A DNA stretch of 64,000 nucleotides. It comes from Linnemannia hyalina. Its lineage: Eukaryota > Mortierellomycota > Mortierellomycetes > Mortierellales > Mortierellaceae. Location: positions 3,162,001 to 3,226,000 of the forward strand of contig JAHRHY010000001.1 of NCBI GenBank assembly GCA_019671135.1, read 5' to 3'. Position numbers and translations under genes: made by a program. The notes below the pieces were generated by a model. That model had not been told where the DNA came from and did no database searches. It worked only from the letters and a program-made list of their open reading frames with translations. Of this stretch, positions 1 to 12,402 are shown one piece after another; position 1 is the first letter of the stretch; every line of letters begins with the position of its first letter.

Positions 1-1622
1 ACAAAACAAAAGGTACTCTTCGATATTTTGCCTCTGGTCTCTCTCTCTCCCTCGATCTCTCTCTCTCACTCTTTCTCTATCCCGACTCTCCCGTTTCTTA
101 CCTCCCTCGCCCTCTCCTTATCCTCCTCCTCCGTCTTCGTCTCTTATCCTCCCCTTCCCTCCCGCTGGAACCCGTTGGGGCTCGTTGGAACCCATTTGTG
201 TGACAAACCACTTCCATCCACAGCCTCTTCTTACTGCTTCGCACAAAAAAAAAAAAAAAAAAAAGGCGAAAGAGTTGAGAGACAATAGCTATGCACAATG
301 ACCATGAATCCTGGGGTTTAACAACATGCAACTTGTGTTTTATTAAACTCTTTTTTTTCCTATGAGTGGTTTACGAAAGACATATTTGGTCTCGACACAC
401 CACACATGTCGACAAGGCGAAATGAAAAATGACGACCGTGCCGCCATTTTGTTTGTTAAACTACCCTACACAACCTGATGACCCTTTTCATTTTGCCCAA
501 CATACTCCTCACTTCACCCTGCCTGGAAAAGACAAAAGAAAACAACCACAAAAACAAAAAACGGTCGAGAGCTTTCATATAATAGAGCACTTGAGCCACA
601 TATTTCTATTTTGTCTGCTGTCTCTTACTATTTTATTTTTTTTACCTTTGGAGGGGGCGTTTTGCCAACAGGAAAAAAGTTACAAAGTCAAAGGGCGAAT
701 AGAAAAATACCAAAGACTCAGCGAAAGAAATGATCAAAACTTCAAGGGGAGAAGTGCAAGGGACATAATGAGAAAATGAACGGAGAGACCTTTTCATTTT
801 TTGAGACGCTCAATAGTTTGATGTTTTGATTCGGTCCCTACACTAATGAGCAAAGAACAGCCTCTTCTCTACCCCCTTTTTTTTTCTCTCATTTTTTCAG
901 TTGTCAGCAAAACATAACACTTGCACGTTCTGTAACACTTTCAACGGAAAAGGGAGACACTCAATCATCACACATGAGACGACGGACGGTTGACAATGTC
1001 AAAAATATTGTTTGTTGCAAATTCAGCTCCTTGAACTGCGTTTTGTCACGGACCGAACCCCATTGTCAGCCAAAAAAATCACAGGGTCATCGATCTTATT
1101 TACTCATCTCATCCAGGGCAACTAACAAGACTATGTACCTTTACAATAGACTAGTTGGTCTTCAAACAAACTGGCAGGGTAGGGTATGGTTGGCGTTGGA
1201 TGAGCATTGATTTCAGTTGGATGTCCGCAATGCGACAAGCAAAAGTAAATGAAACGAAGCACCAAAATCTCTCACCTAGTTCTTCCATCCTCCGTCTTCC
1301 ATCTCATTTTTTTATTTTGCATTGTTCATTTTGCCCAAAGGTACTAGTTGGCTGACCAAGATTGAAAACAATAACAACAACAACAAAAAAAAAAGTGCGG
1401 CAACATTACCATCTCAGCTCATCATCTGCTCCCTGTTCCTGTTATGTTTGCCAATAAGCCTGTGAACAAAAGCAAGCGCAGCTGATGCGGCATTAACTCT
1501 CTTTCTTTGCTACTGTCAAGCATGTCGGAGACCATACAAGGTATGAAAAAAAGAACATCACAAGAGCCTTGCTCTCGACATGCAATGTAAACAATAAAAA
1601 ATATTGCAGATGGAGGGGCTTC

Positions 1623-1665
<43 letters not shown>

Positions 1666-2777
1666 AAGAGAAAGAGAGAGTGTGTTCGAATGCCACTATT
1701 TAACCACAACGTGGGCGGATCAGAACATGCAGGTCCAGTTTGTGTCCCAAGGAAGAGAGAGAGAGAGAGAGAGAGAGAAAAGTGAGCGAGCAAAGGAATG
1801 CACTTTATGTAAAAATTGGCGGCAACAAAAAGGAGCTTTCCATCACCCCTGGATGTGCACAAGGCCATTTAGAAATTGATGGCCCTGAAAGTGCTGAAAC
1901 AGATAGAGTTGACCTCCATCACATTAACCCGGTGTTTATAAATGACAATGAACGTTCGTAGCTGTAGGTTTCCAAGGCCGTGTCCGTAGTGACAATAGTC
2001 AGGCACGGTAGGAAAATAAAAGATACGGCTTGACTGCACACTCCGCCGCTCGTGTCATTTCAATTTTTATTGTTCTCGAAACGTCTATTCAAATGACAGG
2101 ATATCCGTCATACCCTTTTGCACAAAACGTGGGGGACCAAGCAGCAAGTGAAGTACAGTATCGATCATGAAAAAAAAAAATCCTTTTGAGTTTGGCAACT
2201 CAATTGCCTCTTCCCCTTGGTAACGAGGCTTCTTCGGTCTGTTGGGCACCGTTGATAGGATGGCACGTCAGCTCCATGTTCTGCTATTGCAGACGAATGT
2301 CACGGGAAGAGTGAAAAGAATGGACCTTGTCAAAGTGCCAGGAGGAGAAGGAGAAAAGCGTTTCCGCTGTTCACAGGCTTGTACGCCATTGGCGAATCAG
2401 AGTTGCCACGACAACAGCCAGTCACTTTTTTGCCATCACGCACGCACGCCCTCTGCCTGCACCGTCCGTCTGTACCCCTCTTTCCTTCTTTCGTTTTGTC
2501 ACACTGCTCACCACCTTATCTCGCCTTCTTCTTTTTCTTCTTCTTCTGGCAAAGGGATCACCAGGACCAGCATCACAAAGAGAAAGGTCATCTTTATACC
2601 TCGTCTTCAACCAAAGGAACACATCACCCAATAACAGCACAGCTCCCTCCTTCTCCTTGCTACAAGGAATCACTGCACCACCTACTCATACAAGCGAGGA
2701 ATAAGCAATTCCCCTCTCTGGCTCCATCCTAACCAACAACCCTCTTACACTCAGACTCACACACTCAGTCGGTAGGC
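1..2777. other. Non-coding region upstream of HSF1
   Basis: I see no supportable gene here. The stretch opens with a CT-rich tract (about 33-180), then A/T-rich DNA and two GA microsatellites (1629-1664 and about 1753-1780). Open frames in it are low-complexity by-products of these tracts. The last 300 bases (about 2470-2770) are pyrimidine-rich and end in CA-rich sequence just before the ATG, as expected of a fungal promoter and 5' leader for the heat shock factor gene. Confidence 0.6.
1629..1664. repeat. (GA)n microsatellite
   Basis: This is a pure GA dinucleotide run of about 18 units. A second, shorter GA run lies about 90 bp downstream (1753-1780). Both are in non-coding DNA. Confidence 0.9.
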
Positions 2778-5700
2778 ATGATGTTCACCTCAAACGACTC
2801 ATCCACCAATCCCAGAATAGTCGAACTCTCCAGCAATAGCCCTCTCTCGGTGACAGCAAGCGAAAGCGGGACCGATAGTAACAGTAGCCCCAAACCAATC
2901 GTCACAACCCCTACTTCGACAACTTTGCCTTTTATGCCTTCGCCATCTCTTTCTGACTATGGTCTTCCCTCGGCCGCTGTCCTGAACCCCATTTCCATGT
3001 TCAACAATACTGCTCAACAGCAACAGCAGCAACAACAGCAACAACAGCAACAACAACAGCAACAGCAGATACTTCAATTGCAGCAACTCCAACAGCTTCA
3101 GCAACTTCAACAGAGCCAGCAACTTCAGCTTCTCCAACAGTACCAGCAGCTCCAGAATGCTGGAGTCACCTTGGATGCCAATGCCGCTCTCTCAGCCCTC
3201 AACAACCTTACATCGACAAACAACCCTCCAACTTCTGCTGCCTCTGTGGTATTACAACCAGGTTCTCAGACTGTGAGCACTATTGCTCGACCAGCGAACA
3301 CTACTACCACCACTACAAAGGCCAAGGGGCGTAGCGGAGCAGTAGCAACAACAGGAGATGCGGCCTTGAACTCAACCTCACAGTCACTGCAACCCCTCAC
3401 CCGGGCGACGAACAACAGTGCCCGGGGGAACGTCACCAACTTTTTGTCCAAACTCTACAAGTAACGTATCCTTGCATGTTGCGGACGACGTTTATGCGTC
3501 TAGAAACAGCGATGAACCCAATGCTACCTATCTAACACGAGATCTTCGTTACCCTTTATGTGTCACTCTAATCAATAGTATGGTTGGCAACCCCAGCTCG
3601 AACGATCTTATCCACTGGTCCGACGATGGCGACTCCTTTATTGGTATGCAACAACAACAAAAAAACGCTTTGGTCGAAATTTGTTTCCCCTTCACACAAA
3701 AGTGTACTGACCTCCAACCTCAACTCTTCCTTTTTTTTCTCCATACCTTATAATTAGTGACGGATCAAGTCAGATTCGCAAAGGAGGTACTGCCAAAGTT
3801 CTTCAAGCACAACCTGTTCACGTCCTTTGTCCGCCAATTGAACATGTACGACTTTCACAAGGTGCCACATCTGCAGCAAGGAGTTCTCATGCCAGATTCA
3901 GATTCGGAGCACTGCGAGTTCAGTAACCCTCACTTCCAGCGCGGCCAACCAGATTTGCTACATCTGGTCGAACGCAAAAAAGCATCTTCGGCTGTCAACA
4001 ACGCAAAGACAGGGCAGGATAACTTGATGAGCGCAATTACTGGTGGTGTTGGCGTGGATGTCGATGATGGTGGTGGTTTCGGCGGTGGTCGGGTAGGAGT
4101 GGCAGGTGGTGGTGGTGGTGGTAGTGGTGGTGGCGGCGGAGGTGTCAACAAGCGAGATGCTCTCACTCTGGATCTGGGACATATCGTGAAGGAGGTGAAC
4201 GCCATCAAGCGACACCAGGTTGCCATCTCTACCGATCTCAGGAATATTGAACGGGACCACCAATCGCTCTGGCAAGAGTCGATTCAGGCAAGGGAGAGAC
4301 ATCAGAGGCAACAAGAGACGATCGACAAGATCCTGAGGTTCTTGGCGAGTGTCTTTTCAGGAGAGAAGAAACGCGCACTTGTACCCAACAAGAAGGCGAG
4401 ATTGACGATCACAGATGGAGAGACTGCTCTTCGCAACTCGGGTGTATCGACTTCAAGACGGTTGGTTGAGGCTGAGGATGAGGATGATGAGGATGAGGAT
4501 CTGGATGAGGATGAAGGTGCGGAGGAAATTGTTCTGTCGGGTAGCAAGCGGAAACGAGGCCAGTCTGATGCCGGAAACATCAGCGAGCTCACTCCAGGTG
4601 CGTTTTTTACTTCGTCCGTTCTAATACTTGGTTCAAGGAAGTCTTGTTATGCCTCTCGTTTCTAAACCGCGATTCTTTGTTGCTATCATAATAGACATGC
4701 TGTCGATATTCTCAAACACCATGCAGACGCCGCAAAAGAAACCACTCGCTACAACCACCACAGCAACATCGACAACAGGACTGCCCACAATCCCCACCTT
4801 GTCATCAGCCGCCACTGCTCACAACTTGATATCCACCTCACAAATCCCCGACTACCTCCTTCCCAGCCTTCTGAACTATGCCCAACAGAACGCCAACAAG
4901 GCCAATAACCTCAACACCACCAACACCACCTCCTCTGCCAACAATATCAAATCTGCTCTTGGAGGAGGAGGAGGAGGAGGAGGAGGAGGAGGAGGAGGAG
5001 GAGGCCTTCAGTTCGATCCCTCGAGCCTAACCCTCCCAACAACCCTCCACCCTAACGTCCTGACATCCCCAGTACACCACGACATGCTCCGGTCTATTTC
5101 GATGGCCAATGCGCGGGACACGACCCAGAACGCTCAGTCCCTGGCTCCGCCATTACCTCCACCCAACCCCTCTTCTCTGTCATCTGCTCTGCTGGCCGGC
5201 CCAACGTTCAGTCAGAGCCCTGCTGGCGCGCATATCACCAAGGGAGTCGATCAGATTACGATGGATCAGGAGAGGTTGCAACAGAGTTTGGATGCTCTTG
5301 GACAGCATGGGCTTAATATTGACAACTTTGATCTGGATGACGATTTTGATGGTGGAGGAAATTCCTACCTCAACTCCTTCGGTGAGTATATACTCTCGTG
5401 TATTTTTTTTTTCTTCTTTTTCCAAGGTTTGTTTTCTTTTGTCCATATCACCGTGCCATATCTGACCTCAAGGCCGCATGTTCTTCGACACTACTTAGAT
5501 ACAAGCGCGTACCCAGACTTGGGATCGTTCCAGGATGGGGTTGGAGGCTATGGTGGGTTCAACCAGACCAACGACACAACAGCCCAATTCAACCAGCTAC
5601 ATGATTTCCTGACTTCAGATCACGTCGCTCTCCCTGGTGGCTCACCAACATCTACCACCGCCACCACCACCACGAACTCTGCGGTGCCAGCATGGTCAAA

Positions 5701-5833
5701 CACCATGGGCTCCAACAACAATAACAACAACAACAACCATAACAGCAGCTTTCATGTTGGCGCCAATCTTCGGATAACAACCTTGGGAGAGGATGGAGGT
5801 CTTGAAGAGCTTCTTGATCTTGGACCTTCATAG
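2778..5833 (+). CDS. HSF1: Heat shock transcription factor (HSF family)
   Basis: Nuclear transcription factor that binds heat shock elements and activates chaperone genes. Five exons fit: 2778-3460, 3579-3643, 3758-4597, 4695-5381 and 5499-5833, giving 869 aa. The DNA-binding domain spans about residues 218-325 and is cut by two introns. Joined, it contains FLSKLYN-MVGNPSSNDLIHW, then VTDQVRFAKEVLPKFFKHN and SFVRQLNMYDFHKV, the helix-turn-helix signature of HSFs. After a Gly-rich linker comes an alpha-helical heptad region (LGHIVKEVNAIKRHQ onward) like the trimerisation HR-A/B. The N-terminus carries a Gln run (3018-3130). Exon 4 has a (GGA)n-coded Gly run and acidic patches flank the coil. 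No response-regulator domain is present, so it is not SKN7. The target family member Hsp70 lies about 4 kb downstream. Function is confident; the ends of low-complexity exons are less so. Confidence 0.93.
4961..5004 (+). repeat. (GGA)n trinucleotide run inside HSF1
   Basis: This is an uninterrupted GGA repeat encoding about 15 consecutive glycines in exon 4 of the heat shock factor. A second Gly-rich linker, less pure in DNA, lies near 4075-4143 between the DNA-binding domain and the coiled coil. Confidence 0.9.
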
Positions 5834-6120
5834 AACGCAAAAACTTTACATAACTGAATGGAAGTCGCTTGCTATTATTATTTTTTTACCTTGCCCATTT
5901 GCATAGTTTTTTTTTTTTTTTCTTCTTTTCGTACATATCTTTTTGACATTATTAATCCTTACAATCAAACAAGTCTTTTGAAATCTAAAACTGTGCATGT
6001 ATGTTTTTACTTTTTAGATAAGATGATGATGGGAAGAGAAGAAAAAATGCTATGGAAAAATGAAGATGAAAAGGGGGAGGGGGAATTAAGAATAACGGAT
6101 GCTAAACCTCCCCCCCCCAC

Positions 6121-8313
6121 TTAGCGTGAGAATTGACGTCCACCATCGCCGTTGGGGCGACGACCACTGTTGGGGTGGTTGCTAGTCTTCTTGTCCCCCG
6201 AGACATAAGCCTTCTTGTTGGCAGTGCTGCCCTTGACAGATCCGACCGAGATGTTGACCTTGGGAGGGACAGAGAATCCAAAAGCCTTGGCGACCTTGAC
6301 CAGATCCAACTTGTTGACATCAAATGTACCCTTTTGTGCGTAGGATGCATAACTCTGCAGGTAACTCCTGTAGCCGTCCCTGGCAGACTTGTTGAGGTAG
6401 TAGTTCTTCTCGACCAACTTTTCCAATTGACTCTGGACGTTCGAAATCTTGGAGGTAGGGAATTGGTATTCGTTCAGGGGCACCTTGGCGTGCTTCAGGT
6501 ACCGGAGGAAGCCCAGCTCGGAGGGGAGCAAGAAGAGGAGCGACTTGCCCGTAGCGGTTCCACGGGCTGTACGTCCCACACGGTGGATATAGTCACGGGG
6601 ATCATCTGGGGGGTCGAACTGGATGATCCAATCGACAGCGGGGATATCCAGTCCACGAGCGGCAACATCGGTACACAGCAGGATTCCAGTCTCGGCGTTG
6701 ATGAATTCGAAAAAGGTCGTCGTCCGCTTCTGCTGCTTCTGGCGTCCATGAAGGTCGAGGACAGGGATATCAATATAGTTGAGCAACTCGGCGTGGTACT
6801 TGACAGAGTTACAGGACGAGAAGAAGACAATGACCTTCTTCTTGAGGTTCTTCTTGAGGAACGTGAATAGCAACAGGAACCGCTTGTCACTGTCGCAGAT
6901 CACGTATCCTTGCTCCAGTCCGTCAGCGGTTGCGGTATCCTTCTTCTCGTCCACGTTGATGTACAAAGGTCCAGCCTTGAGCGACATACGCGCCAAATCC
7001 GTGACCTTGGTCGTCTGAGTAGCAGAGAAGAGCATCGACTGGCGGTTGTCCTTGGGCAACAACTTGATAATCTGCTTCATCTCATCCTCGAATCCGCACT
7101 CCAGAATACGATCAGCCTCATCGATAACCAACGCCTTCAAGTTCTTGAACACAAATCCCTTAGTGTTCTATTGATCGAAAATGTTAATTTTGCGCATTGG
7201 GTTAGTACTTGAATCTTAACTGCAATCATACTTCTTCACAAGATACAAAGAGTTTTGCCCATGGGGAGGGGGGGTTTACCTGAAGATGATCGAGAAGACG
7301 ACCGGGGGTGGCGACCAAGAGGTTGACACCCTTGGCAAGCTTGTCGGCCTCAGCCTTGCGGTTGGCGCCTCCAATGACAATTCCGAAAGTCTGGTTGTGG
7401 TACTTGAGCAAATCCTTGGCAACTCCAAAGATCTGAAGAGCCAACTCACGGGTGGGCGAGATAATAATAATACCAGTACCTGAATATCAACAAAAGGAAC
7501 ATTGAACAAAATGGTTAGTATCTCGTTCGCTAAACTCACTCTGATACGCAAAAAAAAAAAAAAACAGTTCTACGCATAACAAAAATGTAAAAAAGCTGTT
7601 TGGTTGTTTCTTACCGTTGCGAGGCTTGAACTTGAGCTTGTAGAGCAGCTCAACGGCAGGGACCAAGAAGGCAATGGTCTTTCCAGATCCTGTCTTGGCA
7701 GCTCCGAGGACATCACGACCAGCCAACAGTGGGGGGATGGTGCGTGCCTGGACCTCAGTCATCTTTGTGAATCCAATGTCGACAATAGCCTTCTTGGTGG
7801 GCTCGCAGAGGTCGAGCGCAGCAAAATCGTAGTTGATCTTCTTGCCGCCTAGTAGTCATTATGGTCGAGAGTGATGGAATGGTTGCATGGTAAAGAGAGT
7901 GTAGGTAAGGAGTATGTTAGAGAGTGTCGCTGATCCGGGTGATGACTGTATTGAGTACGGATGCAATGGTCGAGGAAGGGGGGTGGGGAAGAGTGGTTAC
8001 CTGTGGCGTTAGCAACTTCGTTGGCGGAAAAGTCGATCGAGGGCAAGTCCTCCTGCCTCTTTGTCTGTTCGGCCTTATCCTCCTGCATCTCCTCGTCTTC
8101 ATCATCCTCAACTGTATCGTCGTCTTCATCATCATCCTCAGCCTCAGCCTCAACCTCCTCCACTTCCTCTTCCTCCTCGGACTCTGGCTCTTGGACCTTC
8201 TCCTTCTTGTTGGTCTTCTCGAGAAGTTTCTCCTCGCGCTTTCTCTTGTTAATGGCGTTTCCGTCCTTTGCTACAGGGGCCGCAGCAGCGGGCTTGGCAG
8301 AGGCTTTTGCCAT
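6121..8313 (-). CDS. HAS1: DEAD-box ATP-dependent RNA helicase HAS1
   Basis: Nucleolar helicase of the HAS1/DDX18 family, needed for 18S rRNA maturation and early 60S assembly. Four exons: 8313-8001, 7848-7615, 7479-7280 and 7167-6121, encoding 597 aa. All introns are GT-AG and the phases close. Visible helicase motifs in order: Q motif region [12 protein letters not shown], motif [10 protein letters not shown], Ia PTREL, GG and TPGR, II VIDEAD, III SAT, V RGLDIP and [10 protein letters not shown]. The N-terminal 100 residues are Lys/Glu/Asp-rich, typical of nucleolar proteins. The C-terminus ends in a basic Gly/Arg/Ser tail. The ATG at 8313 follows a G-rich stretch on the minus strand and is the only start preceding the acidic domain. 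It is transcribed divergently from CRIPT across 347 bp and convergently with HSF1. Confidence 0.96.
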
Positions 8314-8660
8314 GGTGTAAGGGGGGGGGGGGGATGGGGGGTGGATGGGTGGATGGGAGAAAGGTAATCAGGTTCAACCTGTCAAGTCAAAAGTAGGCTT
8401 ATCAATAAACTTGGAGCCTCAAAAAAAAAAAGAAAAAAAAAGAGCAAGGCAGTCACTCGGAAGTTGGTAAACAACGCCTGGCAGTCAATAAATACACGTG
8501 ATGTTTATCTAATTGCACAATCCATGTTCAATTAGCGATTCTCTTTTGCAACTGACAGTAAATGAGAGTGGGATGGGCATACTGATGCATGCAACCCCAG
8601 AAACTGCATCACTCCTCTTCTTCCTCCATTCATTCCTCCAGCAAACTACAAACCACGACC
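8314..8660. promoter_or_regulatory. Divergent promoter between HAS1 and CRIPT
   Basis: This 347-bp spacer separates two start codons facing away from each other, so both promoters must sit here or within the 5' untranslated ends. It holds an A-rich run (about 8420-8440). I do not see a convincing TATA box for either gene. Confidence 0.55.
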
Positions 8661-9370
8661 ATGGTGTGCACTAAATGTAAGCAAACACCATCCAATCAAC
8701 TCGACCATTAACATCCTCTACTGGCAGCTCCAATAACTATATGTTTACGATGCCCGTTGTTGCCGTTTAAAGGACCCACTTGACTGACTCTCTCTCTCTC
8801 CTCTTTAACTCCCGCTCTTCATAGGTGAAAAGAAATTGGCAAAGGTGATCTGCCCTGACAAGTGGAAGGACGGCGCCCGCAACACCACCGTCGGTACCTC
8901 ATCCACAGCCGGACGCAAGATCGGCGAGAACAAGCTCCTGAGCAAAAAGCGAGTGTAGGGCTAAGCGTATCCACTGGCTTAAGACGCACGCTTCGAAAAT
9001 GACTACTTCGCCTCCATCTCTTGGACTTTTTCGATACTAACGTTTGCTTTCATTTTTTTTTTTTTTTTTTTTGATTCATGCAATATTAGGACGGCAAAGT
9101 TCAACCCATATGCTAATGCCAAGTGCAAAACATGCAAGTCCAAAGTACATCAGGACGGTGCCATTTATTGTCAAGGTACACAAAGACATTTTCGCACACT
9201 TCCACTCTCTTCCTCACTCGCACACTGTCGTTGTCCACTTGATCAACACTAACACCGTTGCTTCGTCATACAAAAATCATCTCATAGGTTGCGCGTACAA
9301 AGCTGGACAATGTGCGCTCTGCGGAGTGTCCATTATCGACACGTCCAAGTACAAGATGTCGGCCAAGTAA
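8661..9370 (+). CDS. CRIPT: CRIPT-like zinc-ribbon protein
   Basis: Small conserved Cys-rich protein of the CRIPT family. In animals it was named as a postsynaptic PDZ ligand; broad conservation and later work link it to the minor spliceosome. Four exons: 8661-8676, 8825-8954, 9090-9175 and 9288-9370, giving 104 aa, close to the family's usual 101. The first coding exon is only 16 nt (MVCTK plus one base). Landmarks: MVC-KC at the N-terminus, CPDKWKDGARNTT, CKTCKSKVHQ, YCQGCAYKAGQCALCG; the CxxC pairs form the metal sites. The exon 2 donor is GTAGGG at 8955, chosen because it alone restores frame into TAKFNPY. A polyadenylation signal follows closely. Confidence 0.93.
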
Positions 9371-9390
9371 CCAGGCATTTCTTCAAGCGA

Positions 9391-9396
9391 AATAAA
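9391..9396 (+). terminator. Polyadenylation signal of CRIPT
   Basis: A perfect AATAAA begins 21 nt after the CRIPT stop codon. It lies in the 239-bp spacer shared by the convergent CRIPT and Hsp70 genes. Confidence 0.6.
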
Positions 9397-9609
9397 GAGC
9401 GAAAAAAAAAAACCTTTGTACAATAGTCATTTATGAGAGGCAGCTATGATCCCAGTCTATGGTTGTTTTCTTTTTTATTATTGCACGATTGTTTTATGTA
9501 CAAATTGCAATGTGATTAAAATGAGAGGAGGGTTGGGAGAAAAAAATACAAGTTTAAACTAAAAGAGAAATGAAAAAAGGGAGTGGAGCAAACGAAGTGA
9601 GGTTGGTAT

Positions 9610-11089
9610 TTAATCGACCTCCTCGATGGTGGGCTCGGAAGCACCCTCGCCGGGGAAGCCACCGGGGGCAGCACCGCCAGCACCGCCCATGGGGGGAGCA
9701 CCACCGGCACCACCGTAGACCTTCATCATGATGGGGTTGGAGATCTCCTCGAGGTGCTTCTGCTTGGCATCGAACTCCTCCTTGTCGGCCTCCTGGTTAG
9801 CGTCCAACCAGGAGATAACCTCCTCGCAGGCATCGCCCAAGGTCTTCTTGTCGGACTCATCGAGCTTGCCTCCGACCTTCTCATCAGCCAAAGAGTTCTT
9901 GATGTTGAAGGCGAAGGACTCGAGACCGTTCTTGGCCTGGATGCGGGCAGTGGCAGCCTCATCCTCAGCCTTGTACTTCTCGGCCTCGTTGACCATGCGC
10001 TCAATATCCTCCTTGGAGAGACGGCCCTTGTCGTTGGTGATGGTGATCTTGTTGGCACGGCCGGTCGACTTCTCGACGGCAGAGACGTTCAAAATACCGT
10101 TGGCATCAACATCGAAGACAACCTCGATCTGGGGAACACCGCGGGGTGCGGGGGGGATACCGGTGAGCTCGAACTTGCCGAGCATGTTGTTGTCCTTGGT
10201 GCGAGCACGCTCACCCTCGTAGACCTGAATCAAGACACCGGGCTGGTTATCGGCGTAGGTCGAGAAGGTCTCGGACTTCTTGGTGGGGACGGTGGTGTTA
10301 CGCTTGATGAGGGCGGTCATGACACCTCCAGCGGTCTCAATTCCGAGGGAGAGGGGAGCGACATCGAGCAAGAGAAGATCCTGGGTCTTCTCGGAGGTGT
10401 CACCAGTGAGAATGGCGGCCTGGACGGCGGCACCGTAGGCGACGGCCTCATCGGGGTTAATGGACTTGTTGGGCTCCTTGCCGTTGAAGAAGTCGGAGAC
10501 CATCTTCTGGATCTTGGGGATACGAGTGGAACCACCGACGAGGACGATCTCGTCGACGAGACCCTTGTCGATCTTGGAGTCACGGAGGACCTTCTCAACG
10601 GGCTCCATGGTGTTGCGGAAAAGATCCTGGTTGAGCTCCTCGAAACGGGCACGGGTCAAGGAAGTGTAGAAATCAACACCCTCGAAGAGAGAGTCAATCT
10701 CGATGGAGGTCTGGGCAGACGAAGAGAGCGAACGCTTAGCACGCTCGCAAGCAGTGCGGAGACGACGGAGAGCACGGGGGTTGGAGGAGAGATCCTTCTT
10801 GTGCTTGCGCTTGAACTCCTGGACGAAGTGGTTGACGAGACGGTTATCGAAATCCTCTCCTCCCAAATGGGTGTCACCAGCAGTGGCCTTAACCTCGAAG
10901 ATACCGTCCTCGATGGTGAGGAGGGAGACATCGAAGGTACCACCACCAAGATCGAAAATGAGAACGTTCTTCTCACCGACGGTCTTCTTGTCCAAACCGT
11001 AGGCGATAGCGGCGGCGGTGGGCTCGTTAATGATACGGAGAATGTTCATACCGGCGATCATACCGGAATCCTTGGTGGCCTGACGCTGG

Positions 11090-11127
<38 letters not shown>

Positions 11128-12402
11128 GGTGACGGTGGTTCCGAGGTAGGCCTCAGCGGTCTCACGCATCTTGGTCAAGACCATGGAGGAGATCTCCTCG
11201 GGAGTGAACTCCTTGGTCTCGCCCTTGTACTCGACCTGGATGTAGGGCTTGGTGGCCTTGTCAATGACCTTGAAGGGCCAGTGCTTCATGTCGGACTGGA
11301 CATCCTTGTCGTCAAAGCGGCGACCGATGAGACGCTTGGCATCGAAGACGGTGTTGATGGGGTTCATGGCGACCTGGTTCTTGGCGGCATCACCAATGAG
11401 ACGCTCAGAGTCGGTGAATCCAACATAGGAGGGGGTGGTGCGGTTACCCTGGTCGTTGGCGATAATCTCGACACGGTCGTTCTGCCAGACGGCAACGCAA
11501 GAGTAGGTAGTACCAAGATCGATACCAACGGCTATTAACGAAGATCAATCGAAAAATGAAGGAATGGTTAGATTTCTGGCGCGAGGGATAGATAGACAGT
11601 GATCGGGGTATGCACGTGATGGATAGAAGGGAAACAAGAGAAGGGGTGCCCTCGAAAAGAAGGGTGTGGAACAAAAAAAAGAGGGCAAGAAAAATTTTGA
11701 CTGGTCAACCGTGGAGTAGGAGGATAGGGAGGGCGGAAGGCGGAAGGCGGGAGGCGGGAGACAAGGAAGAAATATAATCGAATCACGAACCGCCTTTCTT
11801 GTTGTTGCATACAAGAAGCGATGACAATGTGTGAAATAAAATAAAAAAAACGAGGGCATTGATCGCGCCCGATCCTCATAACGAAAAGTCAAGTATGCGC
11901 AATGCCATCGATACACAATAGCGCGCGATCCGGGCGCCACCGACCCCGATCAACAGCGCGACGACCGTTTGTACGTGTTTCCAGATTCGGCTGCTCGATA
12001 GTAAAAGTCCTGAGGTTGTAGCCAACATCCTGATAGGCCTGCCTGTATCGTCCAGTGAGGTCGAATGAGGCGTCGCAGTAGCTTAGATGCTGTCCGCAAA
12101 TCGAAGGCGTAATAGATCGGGCCCATAGAAAGCTCAAAAGCGCGAATAAACAAGTGAACAACGTTGCAGAAGGGGTTTCGTTTGTCCGTAGAAAGAATAA
12201 AGACGTATGAAAAAAAAAGAGGGAGAAGAGGCGTGTCCTTCGCGTTAAAGAAAAGGCAAAGTCCAGCCTGTCTTCCTGAGGAGAGAGAAAAAGAGAGAGG
12301 GAAAGAGGAAATAGAGTAGAGCAAGGAAGAGGAGGTGTGGAGGAGTGAAGATGAGTATGCGTGTGTGTGTGTCGAGATGATCTTACCTTTTCCTTCAGAC
12401 AT
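9610..12402 (-). CDS. SSA1: Cytosolic Hsp70 chaperone (SSA type)
   Basis: ATP-dependent cytosolic chaperone that binds unfolded polypeptides with J-protein and nucleotide-exchange partners. Two exons: 12402-12387 and 11531-9610, encoding 645 aa, the normal length. The first coding exon is 16 nt (MSEGK plus one base) and joins [12 protein letters not shown] across an 855-nt intron. Actin-fold motifs are clear: [36 protein letters not shown]. The C-terminus is a Gly/Ala/Pro linker ending in EEVD, the TPR-cochaperone tail that marks the cytosolic class; there is no signal or targeting peptide. A TATA box lies 84 nt upstream of the ATG. The long antisense frame across this gene is a codon-bias shadow. 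The family assignment is essentially certain; the gene symbol is by analogy with yeast. Confidence 0.97.
11532..12386 (-). other. Long first intron of Hsp70
   Basis: This 855-nt GT-AG intron interrupts the sixth codon of Hsp70. Most introns in this window are 75-150 nt, so it is unusually long. It begins GTAAGA and ends AATAG and contains short homopurine and pyrimidine tracts. I see no coding sequence in it. Confidence 0.85.

Noticed and set aside
1422..1961. Open frames with (RE)n or (SL)n repeats
   Set aside because: They are translations of the GA microsatellites on either strand.
9754..11538. 594-codon plus-strand open frame opposite Hsp70
   Set aside because: It is the antisense shadow of a strongly codon-biased Hsp70 exon; the product is a Gly/Leu/Val/Asp repeat-like string with no domain, and the Hsp70 frame is certain.
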